Shown piece after piece: positions 36,780 through 48,977 of a stretch of DNA of 64,000 bases. The translations under genes and the position numbers were made by a program. This stretch comes from Bolinopsis microptera (Eukaryota > Ctenophora > Tentaculata > Lobata > Bolinopsidae): contig NC_087078.1 of assembly GCF_026151205.1 (NCBI RefSeq), positions 9,006,675-9,070,674 of the forward strand, given 5' to 3'. Each line of letters opens with the position of its first letter. The first letter of the stretch is position 1. The notes below the pieces were generated by a model. It was not told the DNA's origin and did no database searches. It saw nothing but the letters and a program-made list of their open reading frames with translations.

Positions 36780-37413
36780 TGCTACTTTTGACAAACTTGA
36801 TCACCCACAACTTTTCAATACCAGCTTTTCTCTCTCCAACAATAGAACCAGACAGCTGAAACGATTTTGATATTTCACAGATTTCCCCTGGTCGATTCTG
36901 GCGGATTCCCAACAAGAAAAAGATTCCAGTTGGTGATAAAAACTTGGCCGCAGTAGGTAGAAACTTGTCAATAACCTCTCTACCGTCGATACCACCAGCC
37001 CAAGATGCCTCAATACCGGAACTAGAAACCTCTTCTGATTCAGTAGGAACGTACGGAGGGTTGAAGATCAGCAGATCTACTTTCCCAAACAATCCTGATA
37101 ATCCTGCTCCGAGATCACTGCACACTACTTCTACTTCTTTCTTGTTTACAAGTGAGGTTTCTTTGCTAGCTTCAGCGGCTTGCTTGTTGATATCAACAGC
37201 TATACAGTAAGTTTCAGGGCAGATTCCCTGAACAAATGTGGATATAACACCAGAACCTGAACCTATCTCAAGAGAAATGAGAGGGTGGTTGTTATCTCCT
37301 GCTGTGTAGAACTCTTCCAAACAGTCTAGGAGAAGGAATGTGTCCTCACTAGGTGGGTATACACTGGTGAACTCACTTCTCTTCAAATGAGGGGTTAGTG
37401 GTGTTGGAAACAT
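36772..37413 (-). CDS. N6AMT1: N6AMT1/HemK2 protein-glutamine methyltransferase
   Basis: 213 aa in one exon (human 214). SAM-dependent methyltransferase that modifies the GGQ glutamine of release factor eRF1 together with TRMT112. Seen: YPPSEDTFLLLD (19-30), SAM-binding EIGSGSG (49-55), acidic VDIN (73-76), catalytic NPPY (118-121) and WAGGIDGREV. All key residues are intact. No intron interrupts it, unlike its neighbours. Its TGA (36774-36772) overlaps the UTP25 ATG (36779-36777) by 8 bp on the same strand. Human reports also describe DNA/histone roles, which cannot be judged here. Confidence 0.95.
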   Translation of the reverse strand: MFPTPLTPHLKRSEFTSVYPPSEDTFLLLDCLEEFYTAGDNNHPLISLEIGSGSGVISTFVQGICPETYCIAVDINKQAAEASKETSLVNKKEVEVVCSDLGAGLSGLFGKVDLLIFNPPYVPTESEEVSSSGIEASWAGGIDGREVIDKFLPTAAKFLSPTGIFFLLGIRQNRPGEICEISKSFQLSGSIVGERKAGIEKLWVIKFVKSSNE

Positions 37414-38602
37414 TAACCATCCTGTATTTTTATATCGGTTAGCTCAGTGATAATTATATATATCCCAATAATTATACTTTTTGGTCAGTCATTTCGAATC
37501 ATCAGCACATAAAATAACAATCTCGTTGAAGCAGTAATTTGGATCATTAGATTAAAACGAATTAAACACTGGATAGTTACTGTTGAATAGTCAGAAATTT
37601 ATTAAATATGTTATCAAACTTAAGAAAGTTACCAAATATGAAAACTGTACCAGAAAATTAATAGTTTACTTCAACTTCAACACATACAGTTTAAAATGTT
37701 AAAATAGAATATTAAGAAATTTAAAAACTTACAGTATAAAAGGAAAATAGGATATGTGGTACTATCACCGATTTCTAAGTTGAACAAACGAATGAATAAT
37801 TATTAGCTCAGAAACATGTTGATAATTGCATTCCTTTTTTAAATTTGGTTATTTAATTTCGACCGATTTATGAAGTGAAATAATTTATAAATAAGCTAAA
37901 TTTAACTTTCGATATAACTATTGACTATTATAGCTATCTATAAGAATTTTTAAATAAGCTTAGTTTGGGGAAAAACCGCTGATAAATCAGAGATAAGTTA
38001 AATCATTATTATTGTGCTTCTCGGTTCAAACTTTCTATTAGAAACGACAAATCACCGAAATTTTCAGATAAACACTACAATTTGACAATCTTATATAGTT
38101 ATGATCCAATATAATTCGGTAAGAAAGATCATATTCATAAATCATTGAAGTAAATATTTCCCCCAATTCCAACAGAAATTTAAAATCTCACAACTTATAA
38201 AAGGAAAATAGGATATGTCGTACTATCACTGATTTCAAACGAATAAATAATTATTAGCTCAGAAACATGTTGATAATTGCGTGGTTGCGTAATTTAGACC
38301 GATTTATGAAGTGAAATAATTTATAAATAAGCTACAGTAAATTTAACTTTTGGTATAACTATTGACTGTCGCTATCTGTATCATGAATTTTAAAATAAGC
38401 TTAGTTTGGGGAAATAAAACCCCTGATAAATCAGAGTTAAGGTTTTATTATCCCTATTATTATTGTGCTTCTTGGTTCAAAACTTTCTATTAGAAACGAC
38501 AAATCACTACAATTTGACTATCTTAATATGATCCAATATAATTTGGTAAGAAAGACCATAAATTATCGAATGTTTCCCCCAATTCCAACAGTAATTTTTA
38601 AA
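37414..38602. repeat. Intergenic region with ~455-bp imperfect tandem duplication
   Basis: The block around 37730-38070 recurs around 38190-38530 with small indels (shared strings include aaaaggaaaataggatatg and cagaaacatgttgataattg). It is AT-rich and lies upstream of N6AMT1 and downstream of MAD2L1BP. No gene is seen. Confidence 0.75.
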
Positions 38603-39028
38603 TGGCCCGGACAGTGTAATGGACAGTGTAATGGACAGTGTAATGGACAGTGTAATGGACAGTGTAATGGACAGTGTAATGGACAGTGTAATGGACAGTG
38701 TAATGGACAGTGTAATGGGCAGTGTAATGGGCAGTGTTATGGACAGTGTAATGGACAGTGTAATGGACAGTGTAATGGCAGTGTAATGGACAGTGTAATG
38801 GGCAGTGTAATGGACAGTGTAATGGACAGTGTAATGGACAGTGTAATGGACAGTGTAATGGACAGTGTAATGGACAGTGTAATGGACAGTGTAATGGACA
38901 GTGTAATGGCAGTGTAATGGACAGTGTAATGGCAGTGTAATGGACAGTGTAATGGGCAGTGTAATGGACAGTGTAATGGGCAGTGTAATGGACAGTGTAA
39001 TGGGCAGTGTAATGGACAGTGTAATGGG
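38603..39028. repeat. 12-bp minisatellite
   Basis: About 35 copies of ggacagtgtaat with gggcagtgtaat and shortened variants, ending 54 bp from the MAD2L1BP stop. It therefore probably lies in that gene's 3' UTR or just past it. Confidence 0.95.
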
Positions 39029-39081
39029 GGTTCAGACAGTTCTAACCAACCCATTTGCCCCCCTCGCTTCAGCAGATAATT

Positions 39082-40611
39082 TCATGAGGTAATGGTATCA
39101 AGAATGTCCCGAGATCGGCTTGCTGGGCCAGCAGCTTTCCTTTTTCCTTCAGGTGAGGAACCGAAAACTGATTTAAAAGGTCTGGGTGAAGACATATACA
39201 CAGTTTCTAAACTCTCCTCAGCTATTTCTTTGTTCGTGATTTTTAAAGTGAACCTTGAACCTCTTTTACAAAGATAAAATCGCAATCTAGGAACAAAAAA
39301 GGAGGATGGGTTCTCAGCAACAGTCGCTTTATCCACCTTGAGAACAACATGGCAGTTAGTTGGAGCAAGGGGAGCAGGTAAGTCGCTGAGGAAGGGCTCT
39401 ATAAACAGACATTGCATAACTTTCCTCAGACAGCGGCCTTTATCATCATCAGACCCTTCAATCTCACTTCTCAGAGATGAGATATCTATAACGTAGGTCT
39501 CTCGAGGGGACATTATTGTACTTCCTATCAGGATGATAACTTGTTGAACATGCCAACCATTCAGAATGTGAGTGTGGACTTGGTCTACAATCTCGATCAG
39601 AAAATTATTTGTAGAACGGGACTTGTTTTCTTTTAAAGTCAGCTGAGGTGTAAGTGGCACTGAAACCTGAGAGATTGGATTGTGATAAAATCAGTAGCTT
39701 CAGTTGCAATGTGACCAAAACTGTTTTGATCTGCAAATTAATACAGTATGGTAAAAATTTAAACATTCAATCATGTTAGCACCGTCTGAAAAGGTCAAAA
39801 TCCAGCTTAAGTAATTTGTAGACAGTCGTAAGTACTATACAGTCATGACTTCGTTTAAAGCTCCACGGGTAACAACTAAAACAAAAAACAGATGTTTAAT
39901 GTCAGTTGTTAACAAAATATCAAGTTAAGAACTAGCAGTGAATATTAGTCCTACCTCTTGCAGTTTACCAAGCACCCTCCTCTGTTGTGCTGGGTAACCA
40001 TTTGTTCTTGTAGTGAGAGGTGTGTCTGCAAATATAGATAGGATAATTATCGAAAATCTTTTGTAGATCTCTTCAATTAATGTTGAGTGTCCATAAAACT
40101 CAAGAGAAAAATTAAATTACATATCATTGGATTTGGGAATTGGTAGTTAATTTGAAAATTTTGTAAATGAAAACATTTCCTCGTTATATCTTTATTTATG
40201 AGATTTATAAATCATTTACAAGTAGAGTTGAACCAAACCTGGGACAGATTCAGTGTTCTTGAGAGTTTCATTCCTTTTAAAACAAATATTTTCTTGAAGG
40301 CTCAATTCACTGACCAAGTCTGCAAGAATAGGTAAGTCTGACTCATTGGATGGTAAAGTTTCAGACTCAAGCTGAACACAGGGAGTTGCAAACAAATGAT
40401 TGCCTCTACTCTGATACGGAGTAGATCTGTTGGCATATTGTAGCTTGGTTTGTACTTCAGGGATGCTATCTTGTCTTAATTGATCTATGGGCTTTTCAAT
40501 TTGACCTCGAGAGTAGAGAAAGTTCCCAATTAGCCTCTCAATGAGTGATGATGTTGAAGGAAGGGAGAGAGATTCCTCGCTAACAGCAACATTTACTTCG
40601 CCAGCTTTCAT
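39082..40611 (-). CDS. MAD2L1BP: MAD2L1BP / p31comet spindle-checkpoint silencing factor
   Basis: HORMA-fold adaptor that binds closed MAD2 and, with TRIP13, dismantles the mitotic checkpoint complex. Exons 40611-40239, 40025-39955 and 39666-39082 join in phases 1 and 0, giving 342 aa. Seen: IERLIGNFLYSRGQIEKPIDQL (residues about 23-44, matching the family FLLYxRGQIPxPYDQL), QQRRVLGKLQE, and VQQVIILIGSTIMSPRETYVID (family xxxILxGxxxxSPxExYxxD). RLRFYLCKRGSRFTLKI follows near the C-terminus. The insert between the first block and exon 2 is longer than in vertebrates. Recognition is from these blocks, so confidence is good but not certain. Confidence 0.7.
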
Positions 40612-41560
40612 AGTATAGATGCTGAAACATTATACATGTATTGGTTAATTTATAATCAAATCATTAGGTTAGCTCTTATTTTGCCCATGAGGAATACAAC
40701 AAATATCGATGCAAACAATACATCGATACATGAACAAGCAAATCTTTAAAAGCTATTATAAAGAAAGAAGGTTTAACACTGTTGATAACATAAATCATTC
40801 ACTGTATCATTTTCTACCTTATAGCTAACACATCCTTATATAGCATTAAATAATTAATAAACAACAGTTCTTCCCTAAAATCATCCAGTCACACCATCAC
40901 ATTACTATCTCTTGAAGCTGTCCTTCTTTAATCCATAACACCCACAACATAGTTGCAGTGCAAAAGCTAATACCAAGAGTGTCCCTTTGCCTTGTCAACT
41001 ATCACTCCTTCTGCAGTATGACTGGCAGTGGCAAAATGTACCTGTGGGCCGCTCCTTGCTAAATTTTTCCTGACAAAAGTATATGCTGAAACCCTAACCC
41101 TTACAAGAAATTAGACCAACTTCCATGTACGGTCATATCACGTGATTGTAACAGTTTTTCGCCAATATCCCGCCAGGGGAGCATTTTAACCCTATGTCAT
41201 GGGGGCCGGGGGTGATTTGGAATCAACGTCCAAACATGCATCCATTCGAGTTGGTTTCAACTGTCGGGGCCCTTTTAGAAAAATCCCAAAGATCGAGTGT
41301 ACAGTTAAATAAATCGTGGTATTTGGGGATTTTTCATCTCTTTTAATTTTACAAAAAGAAACCCGATATTTGAGAAAATTAAATACAAAAATCTTCTCAG
41401 ATCAGATGTTTCATTTTGTAAACAATTTCTCCAGAGCCTTGGAAAGTTAGCCTCAACTTAACTTATAATCTTCCAAAGGGTATCACAAACACATCAACAT
41501 CATCAAAAATCTTAACACTACACTCAGCAACAACAGACAAACTTACAGAACTGCAGTGCA
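40612..41560. other. Intergenic, upstream of MAD2L1BP
   Basis: No ORF or RNA gene is seen. The MAD2L1BP promoter presumably lies in the first few hundred bases. Confidence 0.4.
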
Positions 41561-41735
41561 CCTCATCATTGTGGTTTAAATAAACACCTACACACCATCC
41601 GCAAATCAAGCACCAGTGCTTGTCCTGTGTGCGGCAACGGAGAGAAAACTGTGTCACACTTTCTAGGACAGTGTCCGGCTATTGCCCAAATAAGAGGTCA
41701 ATATTTCCAGGACTATTACCTCTCCGTTTAATTGA
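41560..41735 (+). mobile_element. Retrotransposon C-terminal fragment (CPxCG...H...C zinc motif)
   Basis: In frame: HHCGLNKHLHTIRKSS, then CPVCGNGEKTVSHFLGQCPAI, then IRGQYFQDYYLSV. This is the Cys-rich tail after the RNase H of Jockey/R1-type non-LTR elements. The frame resumes at 41850-41875 (SVNDIFDNQ) after an insert flanked by an 8-bp repeat ctctccgt. It resumes again near 42845 (HISTIVNFANHTKCF) after a larger insertion. Confidence 0.75.
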
Positions 41736-41855
41736 CGATGTCAATTCATGGCAGCTCAGCGCGGCACAGTAGCGCATCTCGCCGATCTCTGTGAGAAGCC
41801 TCATTGAGTGCGCGGCGCGGCACAGTAACGCATCGCGCTACAAACTCTCCGTCAA
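41728..41855. mobile_element. Small GC-rich insertion with 8-bp target-site duplication
   Basis: ctctccgt occurs on both sides of about 120 bp of GC-rich sequence with two gcgcggcacagta repeats. Removing one copy restores the retrotransposon reading frame (DYYLSV to SVNDIF). An 8-bp duplication fits a hAT-type MITE, but no clear inverted ends are seen. Confidence 0.55.
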
Positions 41856-41875
41856 TGACATATTCGACAACCAAC

Positions 41876-42682
41876 TTTATATATGTATATAAATTAATAA
41901 AATTATTCAAACAATCACCTTAATAACACCAGAATGTGTGTGTGTGTGTGTCTGTCTGTCTGTCTGTCCGTGTGTAATTTCCGGTCGGTTATACAAAAAA
42001 AACGGTAAGAGTTACGGGACTGATTTTTTCGGTATAGTGTCGACAAAACTCTGATGAAGCCCATAGGAAATTTTTAAAAAAATCGGCCGGTGGTTAGTGG
42101 TTTTATTGATGGTTTTGTACCACAAATGTTACATAAAGTTGCTTGAGCAGAACGGCAAGAGTTACGGGGCCTGCTCTCTCTTTCTCTCGCTCTCTCTCAT
42201 TACTGTGTAATATGTTATCTGCTGCATTTAAGTAGCGTCATAATTGGATTAGCCCGGAAGATTTGCTGTAATGTTATACCTTAAGCTTATTAGGGGAGGG
42301 AGTACTGTTAGTGTTTGGGGTCTGTTTGGACTGCAGAGAGAGAGAGAGAGAGAGTTCATACGACAATGTTATGCGTGTTTTCAAATATAATATGCGGGTG
42401 TGGTGCGGAGTTAACAAGGGTTAATTTCTATAACGATTTAAATAAAAATAGAAAGCGGTTCAGGACGGGAGTGATGAGGTGTAATACTCGGTGTTCAGAC
42501 CTTATGATCATGGAATGTGGTGCCTAATAATGATTAAATTATCCACAAGAAATAACTGATTATGAGATTATTGTTTAAGAAACTATTGGGTCACCTAATG
42601 CGGGTTTTGACTCAGCGGGTAATTACTCCTACCCTTTTTAACTGCGGCAGTGAAATCCCGGCCGTAGGCCGGGTTACACTAG
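41876..42682. mobile_element. Helitron-like non-autonomous insertion
   Basis: The right end has a perfect 7-bp-arm GC hairpin (42657-42673), then six bases, then CTAG (42679-42682) followed by T. This is the structure of a Helitron 3' terminus (hairpin plus CTRR inserted before T). Inside are a (gt)n tract, CT and GA runs, and motifs such as acggtaagagttacggg. The 5' TC end is not certain. It splits the retrotransposon fragment 41560-42960. Confidence 0.5.
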
Positions 42683-42789
42683 TATACACATAATATAGCA
42701 ATGACCCTATATAAAATCAACCCTTAAAGAATTCAAAAAATTCCCTTAACAATCAAAAATTACCCTTGGCCTTGTGGCTCCAAGTTAAG

Positions 42790-42962
42790 ATCTAGACTGT
42801 TTATATCGACAACCAACACATCTCCAACACATCTCCATATTCGACAACCAACACATCTCCACTATTGTCAACTTCGCAAACCACACCAAATGCTTTGGAG
42901 GAGGAGCTGGACCAGACTGGTGTGACATTGCAACTACTCACACATCGTCTTAGTTCACCTTT
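42790..42962 (+). mobile_element. Retrotransposon tail, continued
   Basis: ISTIVNFANHTKCF in frame continues the fragment at 41560. The string gacaaccaacacatctcc occurs twice, a local duplication at the insertion site. Confidence 0.6.
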
Positions 42963-44695
42963 CTCTTTCACACCCAGTTGACACTTCTATCCTCTCGTGG
43001 GCCACCCAGGTCCAGCCTCTCTAAAAAAAGGGTATAAGAGACCGACAGAGTTTGTTATCTTCCAATACTCCCAAAATGTCACCGCCATGGCCAATAACGT
43101 AGTGACAGAGCTTGCTATGTCTTTCACCTTAACCAACCGGCTTTTGAGGTTGCTTCCTTGATAAGTAAACAGTAAATCGATAAAGTCACAATTAAGGAAA
43201 ATACGTGCAAAATAATTTGGGGAAAATAATGATGGTAACCTCAATTTTGGTAGTCCAAAAATATGGTGTTTTAAAAAAACACCGCCGACTGTCGTTATAC
43301 CATTTAAACATGTTTCATAACAACAACTTTTTGTAAATATAACTGTGTTGTATATGCTATGGTATCCGTGAAAGTTTCCGTTGTTTAATTTATGTAGCGC
43401 TCGATTTTCACAATACGGTATAAATCATTTGAAATTCTAAACACTAAAAATATGCGCGGCACGTAAAATATTTCATTTCAACTTTACAGTCAAATTTTAT
43501 TGAGTACAATACTGATTGCACGCGTGACGCGTGTCAATGTGCAAGCAGCACGTGACACAATTTAGCCAATCAGAGAACAAAAATTCGTAAAGTTAAAAAC
43601 TTTTATTTATTAGCCCAAAATAAGACTTTTTGAAATAATTATAAACTTTAATTTAATTGTTATGTCCCAAATTGAGCTCCACAGAAGCTAAGCTAATTTT
43701 AAATTATTAGTTTTACGAAACGAATATTTTGCTGAAAATCGGATCGGATGTCGATCGCGATTCGCGATATTTTTTAACTTTTGGATACTATTATACCCTA
43801 CTCAGTCTAGTAGGGTTAAAAGTATTTTACTGGTTCACCTAACCATGTGCTTTCGCGCCACTGCAGGCGCGCGCCACTGTAAGCGCAAGGGACCTGGATA
43901 AAGCAATTTTACTGGTTTCCTGGATGGAAAAAGTTGACAACGAGTTTTTTTAGTTCTACAAAGTAGATTATCTCGATCATGAGGTACAAATTATTTTAAC
44001 ATTTAATAAATTAATTTAATTGAAATAAATCCATCTTACCATTTAAAAATAAAACAACCAGAAATTATAACTCATGAGTTACGATTGTGCTTTGCCAATT
44101 GCATTTCTTTATTTAACTAAAATTTTGTTTTTCTATGTGAAAAATAAAATACGAACATCGTTCATGGAGGACTTCGGCGCGCCGCGCAAACTAGCATTCT
44201 TTGTTTCGCATTGACTAAATCGTTGACTAAATCGTTGCTTTACAAAGCAACGATCTGGAAGGGTTGACATTGTCAATCAACGAACATCGTCGTATTATAT
44301 GCTCTGTTCCCAGAAATTTTCACAATCGTCGCATCGTTTTTTTTGACACACGCTGTAACCCCTTTTGAGCGCGCGCGAGAGGTATACAACGTGTAGCAAC
44401 GTTTTTTGACTCACTCAAAAGTCAAACTGCAATCTACCATCCCATTAAGCTAAGACTTACTCGTCCATACCACATTTTACACTTTCTCCACTACTCTAGA
44501 TAACTGATCAGCATTTGCTGGAATTATGCATTCCATAATAATTTAATTTATACGACGATGTTACTGTTTTTACTATCACGATTGTAATACAAAACTTATA
44601 ATTTGTAATCCTTGTTATCATTGTAATCCTAATGTTTGCCAAGGCATCCTTACTTTGTTTATGGGTAGTGGATCCATTTGCTGTAACATTTGCTG
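42963..44695. other. Intergenic
   Basis: No supported gene is seen. Short CG-rich palindromic patches occur (cgcgtgacgcgt near 43521, ggcgcgccgcgc near 44176) in otherwise AT-rich sequence. They are likely old mobile-element debris. Confidence 0.4.
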
Positions 44696-44962
44696 TTATT
44701 CTTTTTCCTTCCTCTTTTCCTTGTCATCCCCTTTAGTTTTAAGATTCTTGCTATAAATGGCTACAGCTAACACTATTAATGCTAAGTACCAAACAAAAAG
44801 TGGGAGGTGGATCGTTGGTATACCATTAAATCGATTTAACACCGCAATTCCAGTCGCAAGCCTGGGACCACTACTAGCATAGTCACAACATCTACAAAGC
44901 TGCCATATAGCCTGACTGACAATTTTCTCGACTGACTGACAATGTTTCTTCTTTTTCCCCAT
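44696..44962 (-). CDS. Small single-pass membrane protein, unknown
   Basis: 88 aa. A basic start (MGKKKKHC), a Cys-containing stretch (LCRCCDY), one transmembrane segment (about residues 52-71, HLPLFVWYLALIVLAVAIYS) and a Lys/Glu-rich tail. The ATG context is favourable (A at -3, G at +4). It resembles small integral membrane proteins in layout, but no family is recognised. It is intronless and isolated between transposon debris and the next gene, so it may also be a chance ORF. Confidence 0.4.
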   Translation of the reverse strand: MGKKKKHCQSVEKIVSQAIWQLCRCCDYASSGPRLATGIAVLNRFNGIPTIHLPLFVWYLALIVLAVAIYSKNLKTKGDDKEKRKEKE

Positions 44963-45812
44963 TTAGAATACAAAGATTAGTACATTTTAGCTTATGATTA
45001 ATATTATATTTTTACCTATAGTTTACCTAGATGAGAATAAAAAATGTTGACCTGGATTCTTTTCGACGTATTTTTGTATTTGGTATAAAGGTCCTGCTAG
45101 TTATATATAAAATATATTTATATTTGCTTTAATTGATACTAGAAATAAAATTATCGTTTTCTTGAAATTGTTGTTTTCTTCATAGCCTTTTAGAGTAAAT
45201 CGTAAATCGATGTTGTTTACAGTACAATCTTATGTTTTTGTACTGAAGGATAGCCGGTAGCCTACTTAAACTTGGCCTTCAATTTTTGGCATGGCCCATT
45301 TTCATTCAACCTATCACAGTTCCTCAAATCATTCGGCTGAGTTGATCACATGTGCTTGCCTTGAACTTTTGAAGTCTTAAAGCTCATTGATAACATAATG
45401 AGCCCTACGATTTCCACTCACTCAGAGTTTTGATTATTTTGTGAATCTTATGTCATATATATAATCATTGGAAAGAGAATTGGAATAGCGGACGATCACA
45501 ACAAAGATGAAGTTATTTCGACTTTCCTTTGTCTAGATATATTATTGAAAAACACATCTGAATGTGCAAATGCGCTAACTTCACGTGCAGAATAGCATTT
45601 TTAAGTCAACATTACCAGCTAAGAGAATGATTTTTCCTGCAATGAGCTATCAATGAACTATTTAGAAATGTGCATTAAACCTTACTGTAGTGAAAATAGA
45701 ACTGTTCTAAATTGATGCTGAGAAATTGTAGGGGGACTCGGTCAGGTATCTTGTCAAACAGTTAACCTACCATAACTGTTTTATATGTCAGATAATATGT
45801 AAAAGTAGCATT

Positions 45813-47597
45813 ATGTGTAAGGAAGACTTGAAAGCTGCTTTGTCATCAACAAACAGAGGAAAAAATGTTCCTCTTATTTGCTGGGATGACGCACTGCAAA
45901 GAAGTAAAACTATAGATTTGAAGGAGGAAGACAATGTTAGCAAGGTAAGAATTAGTAGTGCCATTTCTTTTATTATATAAGTTAATTTTATTAAATTATA
46001 ATCATAATCTGGTTGTTTTATGATTCACTTATAATTCACCTCAGATAATTGTTGACAGTAACAACTCACTGTTGGAAGCCAGGAAAAAGTTTTACCTCCA
46101 ATCTACTCCACCCAAACCTCCGCTTCTCGCTCCATTTTCAGGTTTATCAACTTTTTAGGAATACGTTTTCTTCCTTCAATATTTTCATGGTAATTAAACC
46201 TGGTAGTGTCAACCTGGTAGTGTTAACCTGGTAGTGTTAACCTGGTAGTGTTAAGTGTTAACCTGGTAGTGTTAACCTGGTAGTGTTAAACTGGTAGTGT
46301 TAACCTGTTAGTGTTTACCTGGTAGTGTTTACCTGGTAGTGTTAACCTTGTAGTGTTTACCTGTTAGTGTTAACCTGGTAGTTTATCATGTTGTACCCTA
46401 GGTTCAGTAACATGGCAGTGTGAAACACAAGACTCTGATCCCAACAAAGGTTCAGATCTCCTCGTCATCTGGATAACACCAGCAATTGATACTTCTGCTG
46501 AGGTCATATTTTAGTTGATTTGTCATTTATCTTCAAGATTTGTCATTCATCTTGATTTAAAGTTATCTAATATGCATTAAGTTTTGCCCGATTGCGTGCC
46601 TAATTGAACCCATATTTCAGACAGAGAAACTGATTGCAGCGTATCCACCAGTGACTGAGTGGAAGTTTGATGTTTATCTGAACGATTTGACTGACAAAAC
46701 TCCTCTTCAAACCCTCCTTGACAGGTGATTTTGTTACTTCAACCCAGAGGTGGCTCGTGGGAGCTGGCTGGTGGTTGTGTCAGGGCATGTATGTACTATG
46801 TAATGTGTGACAGGCGACAGCAAACAAAAACGGAAACTTATGAAATGAGTGAAATACCACACGTTTACGATCTCAGCCGCGCAGTATGATAGCAGATAGT
46901 TCAAATAGCATGGTCGCTAAAGGGTCCTGATCGTATTAATTTCCAGTACGTTGATGCGATAATGTGCTTTGTAGCATTTACAATAAAGTGTGTGTTATTT
47001 CAAGCACCAGATTATAATTTTAGGGTGTCCACGGACGCCTGCACGCCCTCAACAGCCGCCTCTGTTTCAACCCTCTCACCCCTCAAACCATGTCAAACGG
47101 GACCCCCTCAAATGGAAAAGTGTATAACAATAAGTTGATAAGATGTCCCTTGTTCGCAGAGTCCCAGACAGTACAGATCCGACCTGTATAAAGATACCAC
47201 TCTCTACAGCACTCTCTAGAGGTAAACACATCGGGGATATGACTGGACACCGGTTGAAGGTATCTGCTAACGGCGTGTGGCCTTTCAGGTGAGATATTTC
47301 ACTTTCATTTTCACATTCTCTTTTAATTTCGGTCCAATCTTACTTCACTTTTGTTTTATTTTCACTTTTTCGTTCAAGGTCAACAATTCAGGTTATACTA
47401 ATACTACTCATCTAACCAGGTTCTATCTGGTTAACACTGTGATAAGACTAGGAGATAAGGCAGAATGTGGTATTGATGATAAAACACCGGAATCACTCAC
47501 TTTCGAGTCTTACAGTACTCCTCAGGTCGGTTATTTAAATATTACTATAAATGATAATGCCATTTTTATTTCAGCTATTGTTAATTTAGTAAACTAA
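45813..47597 (+). CDS. Six-exon gene of unknown function
   Basis: Exons 45813-45944, 46045-46141, 46402-46502, 46621-46724, 47160-47288 and 47420-47597 have GT/AG borders and matching phases (0, 1, 0, 2, 2) and give 246 aa. Consistent phase across five introns is strong evidence that it is real. Visible segments: NVPLICWDDALQ, a Pro-rich turn (STPPKPPLLAPF), LLVIWITPAID, PVTEWKFDVYLNDL, IPLSTALSRGKHIGDMTGHR and VNTVIRLGDKAECG. It looks soluble and beta-rich, with no signal peptide or TM segment. No family is recognised. The last exon may instead splice at 47525 to a downstream exon I cannot find. Confidence 0.6.
46196..46385. repeat. 14-bp minisatellite in intron 2
   Basis: About 13 imperfect copies of aacctggtagtgtt, starting about 50 bp after the donor at 46141. 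Confidence 0.9.
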
Positions 47598-48977
47598 TTG
47601 TTTCTGTAATTAAATGATTTGCCTGGTTCATCCTGTCGGTATGATGTTATGACAAATCATAATTACATCTTTACAAAAGAAAAGAAAAACTTACAAAATA
47701 AAAAAGTAAAGCAATCAAATGTTACAAACAAGATGATTAGTAAAACTGTAACACCATTATTAAAAGATAAAATGAATTAACTGAGCTGTACAAAATAGCA
47801 AATAAAAGTAAAAATAATCGTAACCGCGGCAACACTACCATGTAAGGTAATTTAACCGCGGCAACACTACCATATAAGGTAATGTAACCGTGGCAACACT
47901 ACCATATAAGGTAATGTAACCGTAAAACACTACCAATTACCATATAAGGTAATGTAACCGCGTCAACACTACCATATAAGGTAATGTAACCGTGGCAACA
48001 CTACCATATAAGGTAATGTAACTGTGGCAACACTACCATATAAGGTAATGTAACCGTCAATATACAGTCTAACCACGATACTGAACAAAGCGTTTGTTGT
48101 TAAATACTGAATTAAATCATAATCGGTAGTATGAATGATGATGTAAATGTTATATGCAAATTTTAATTAAGAAAAAGAATGTAATTTCCAATATTTTAGA
48201 CACTATTTTCGTCTGTTGTAAAATAATTTACGTAGCAAGGTTTTTTGTCATAATTTTATGTAGACAGGTCACTGTATCATCGAAGCGAAATCTAATTTGA
48301 TTGTTACAAAAATATGCAGACGTTCTTATTATATTAGAATAACGGTTAGTCAAGCCAATCTGACAATACCAAAAAACGGATTTCATTGTGAATCAATAAT
48401 TAACGTTATCGTAAAAATTGATTTTGTATTTTGTTTAATTAAATTGTTTTTGTTAAATAGTAGGAGGCCTCATAACAGTTATTGTTATTCAGCACTCATC
48501 ACTCAGCACTCAGCACTCAGCACTCAGCACTCAGCACTCAGCACTCAGTACTCATTTATCATAATTTGAAAACCCACTCTTATTAATGTGTTCTAATCGC
48601 TTCAGGTCATATTTAAAATTATCAACAATCAAATAAGATCGCACACCTAAAATAAAGTTTGTTGTTTGGATCTGGGTTGTGCCGGCAGTCTTGTGTAAAT
48701 TTAACTGAATGTCAAACTTAAAATAAGATATTTGTACGTATCTGATATCTACCAATACAAACTGAAACCCTAACCTTAGTACCCATCTCACATATTATCC
48801 CAGTTTTTGTCCATATAAAGTATGTACTATGTAACCGTGGCAACATTACCATATAAGGTAATGTAACTGTGGCAACACTACCATATAAGGTAACGTAACT
48901 GTGGCAACACTACCATATAAGGTAATGTAACCGCGGCAACACTACCATATAAGGTAATGTTCTCACTCCTCAGTCTC
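47598..48977. repeat. Convergent intergenic region with 32-bp repeat clusters
   Basis: The unit aaccgtggcaacactaccatataaggtaatgt is tandem at about 47820-48055 and again at 48833-48960. The latter ends just before the SRCR-receptor stop codon. An (actcagc)n microsatellite lies at about 48495-48550. This separates the 3' ends of the plus-strand unknown gene and the minus-strand receptor. No gene is seen. Confidence 0.85.

Noticed and set aside
38465..39054. NGQC and HCPL repeat ORFs
   Set aside because: They are translations of the 12-bp minisatellite.
41088..41102. Telomere-like ccctaaccctta
   Set aside because: A single short occurrence, not an array.
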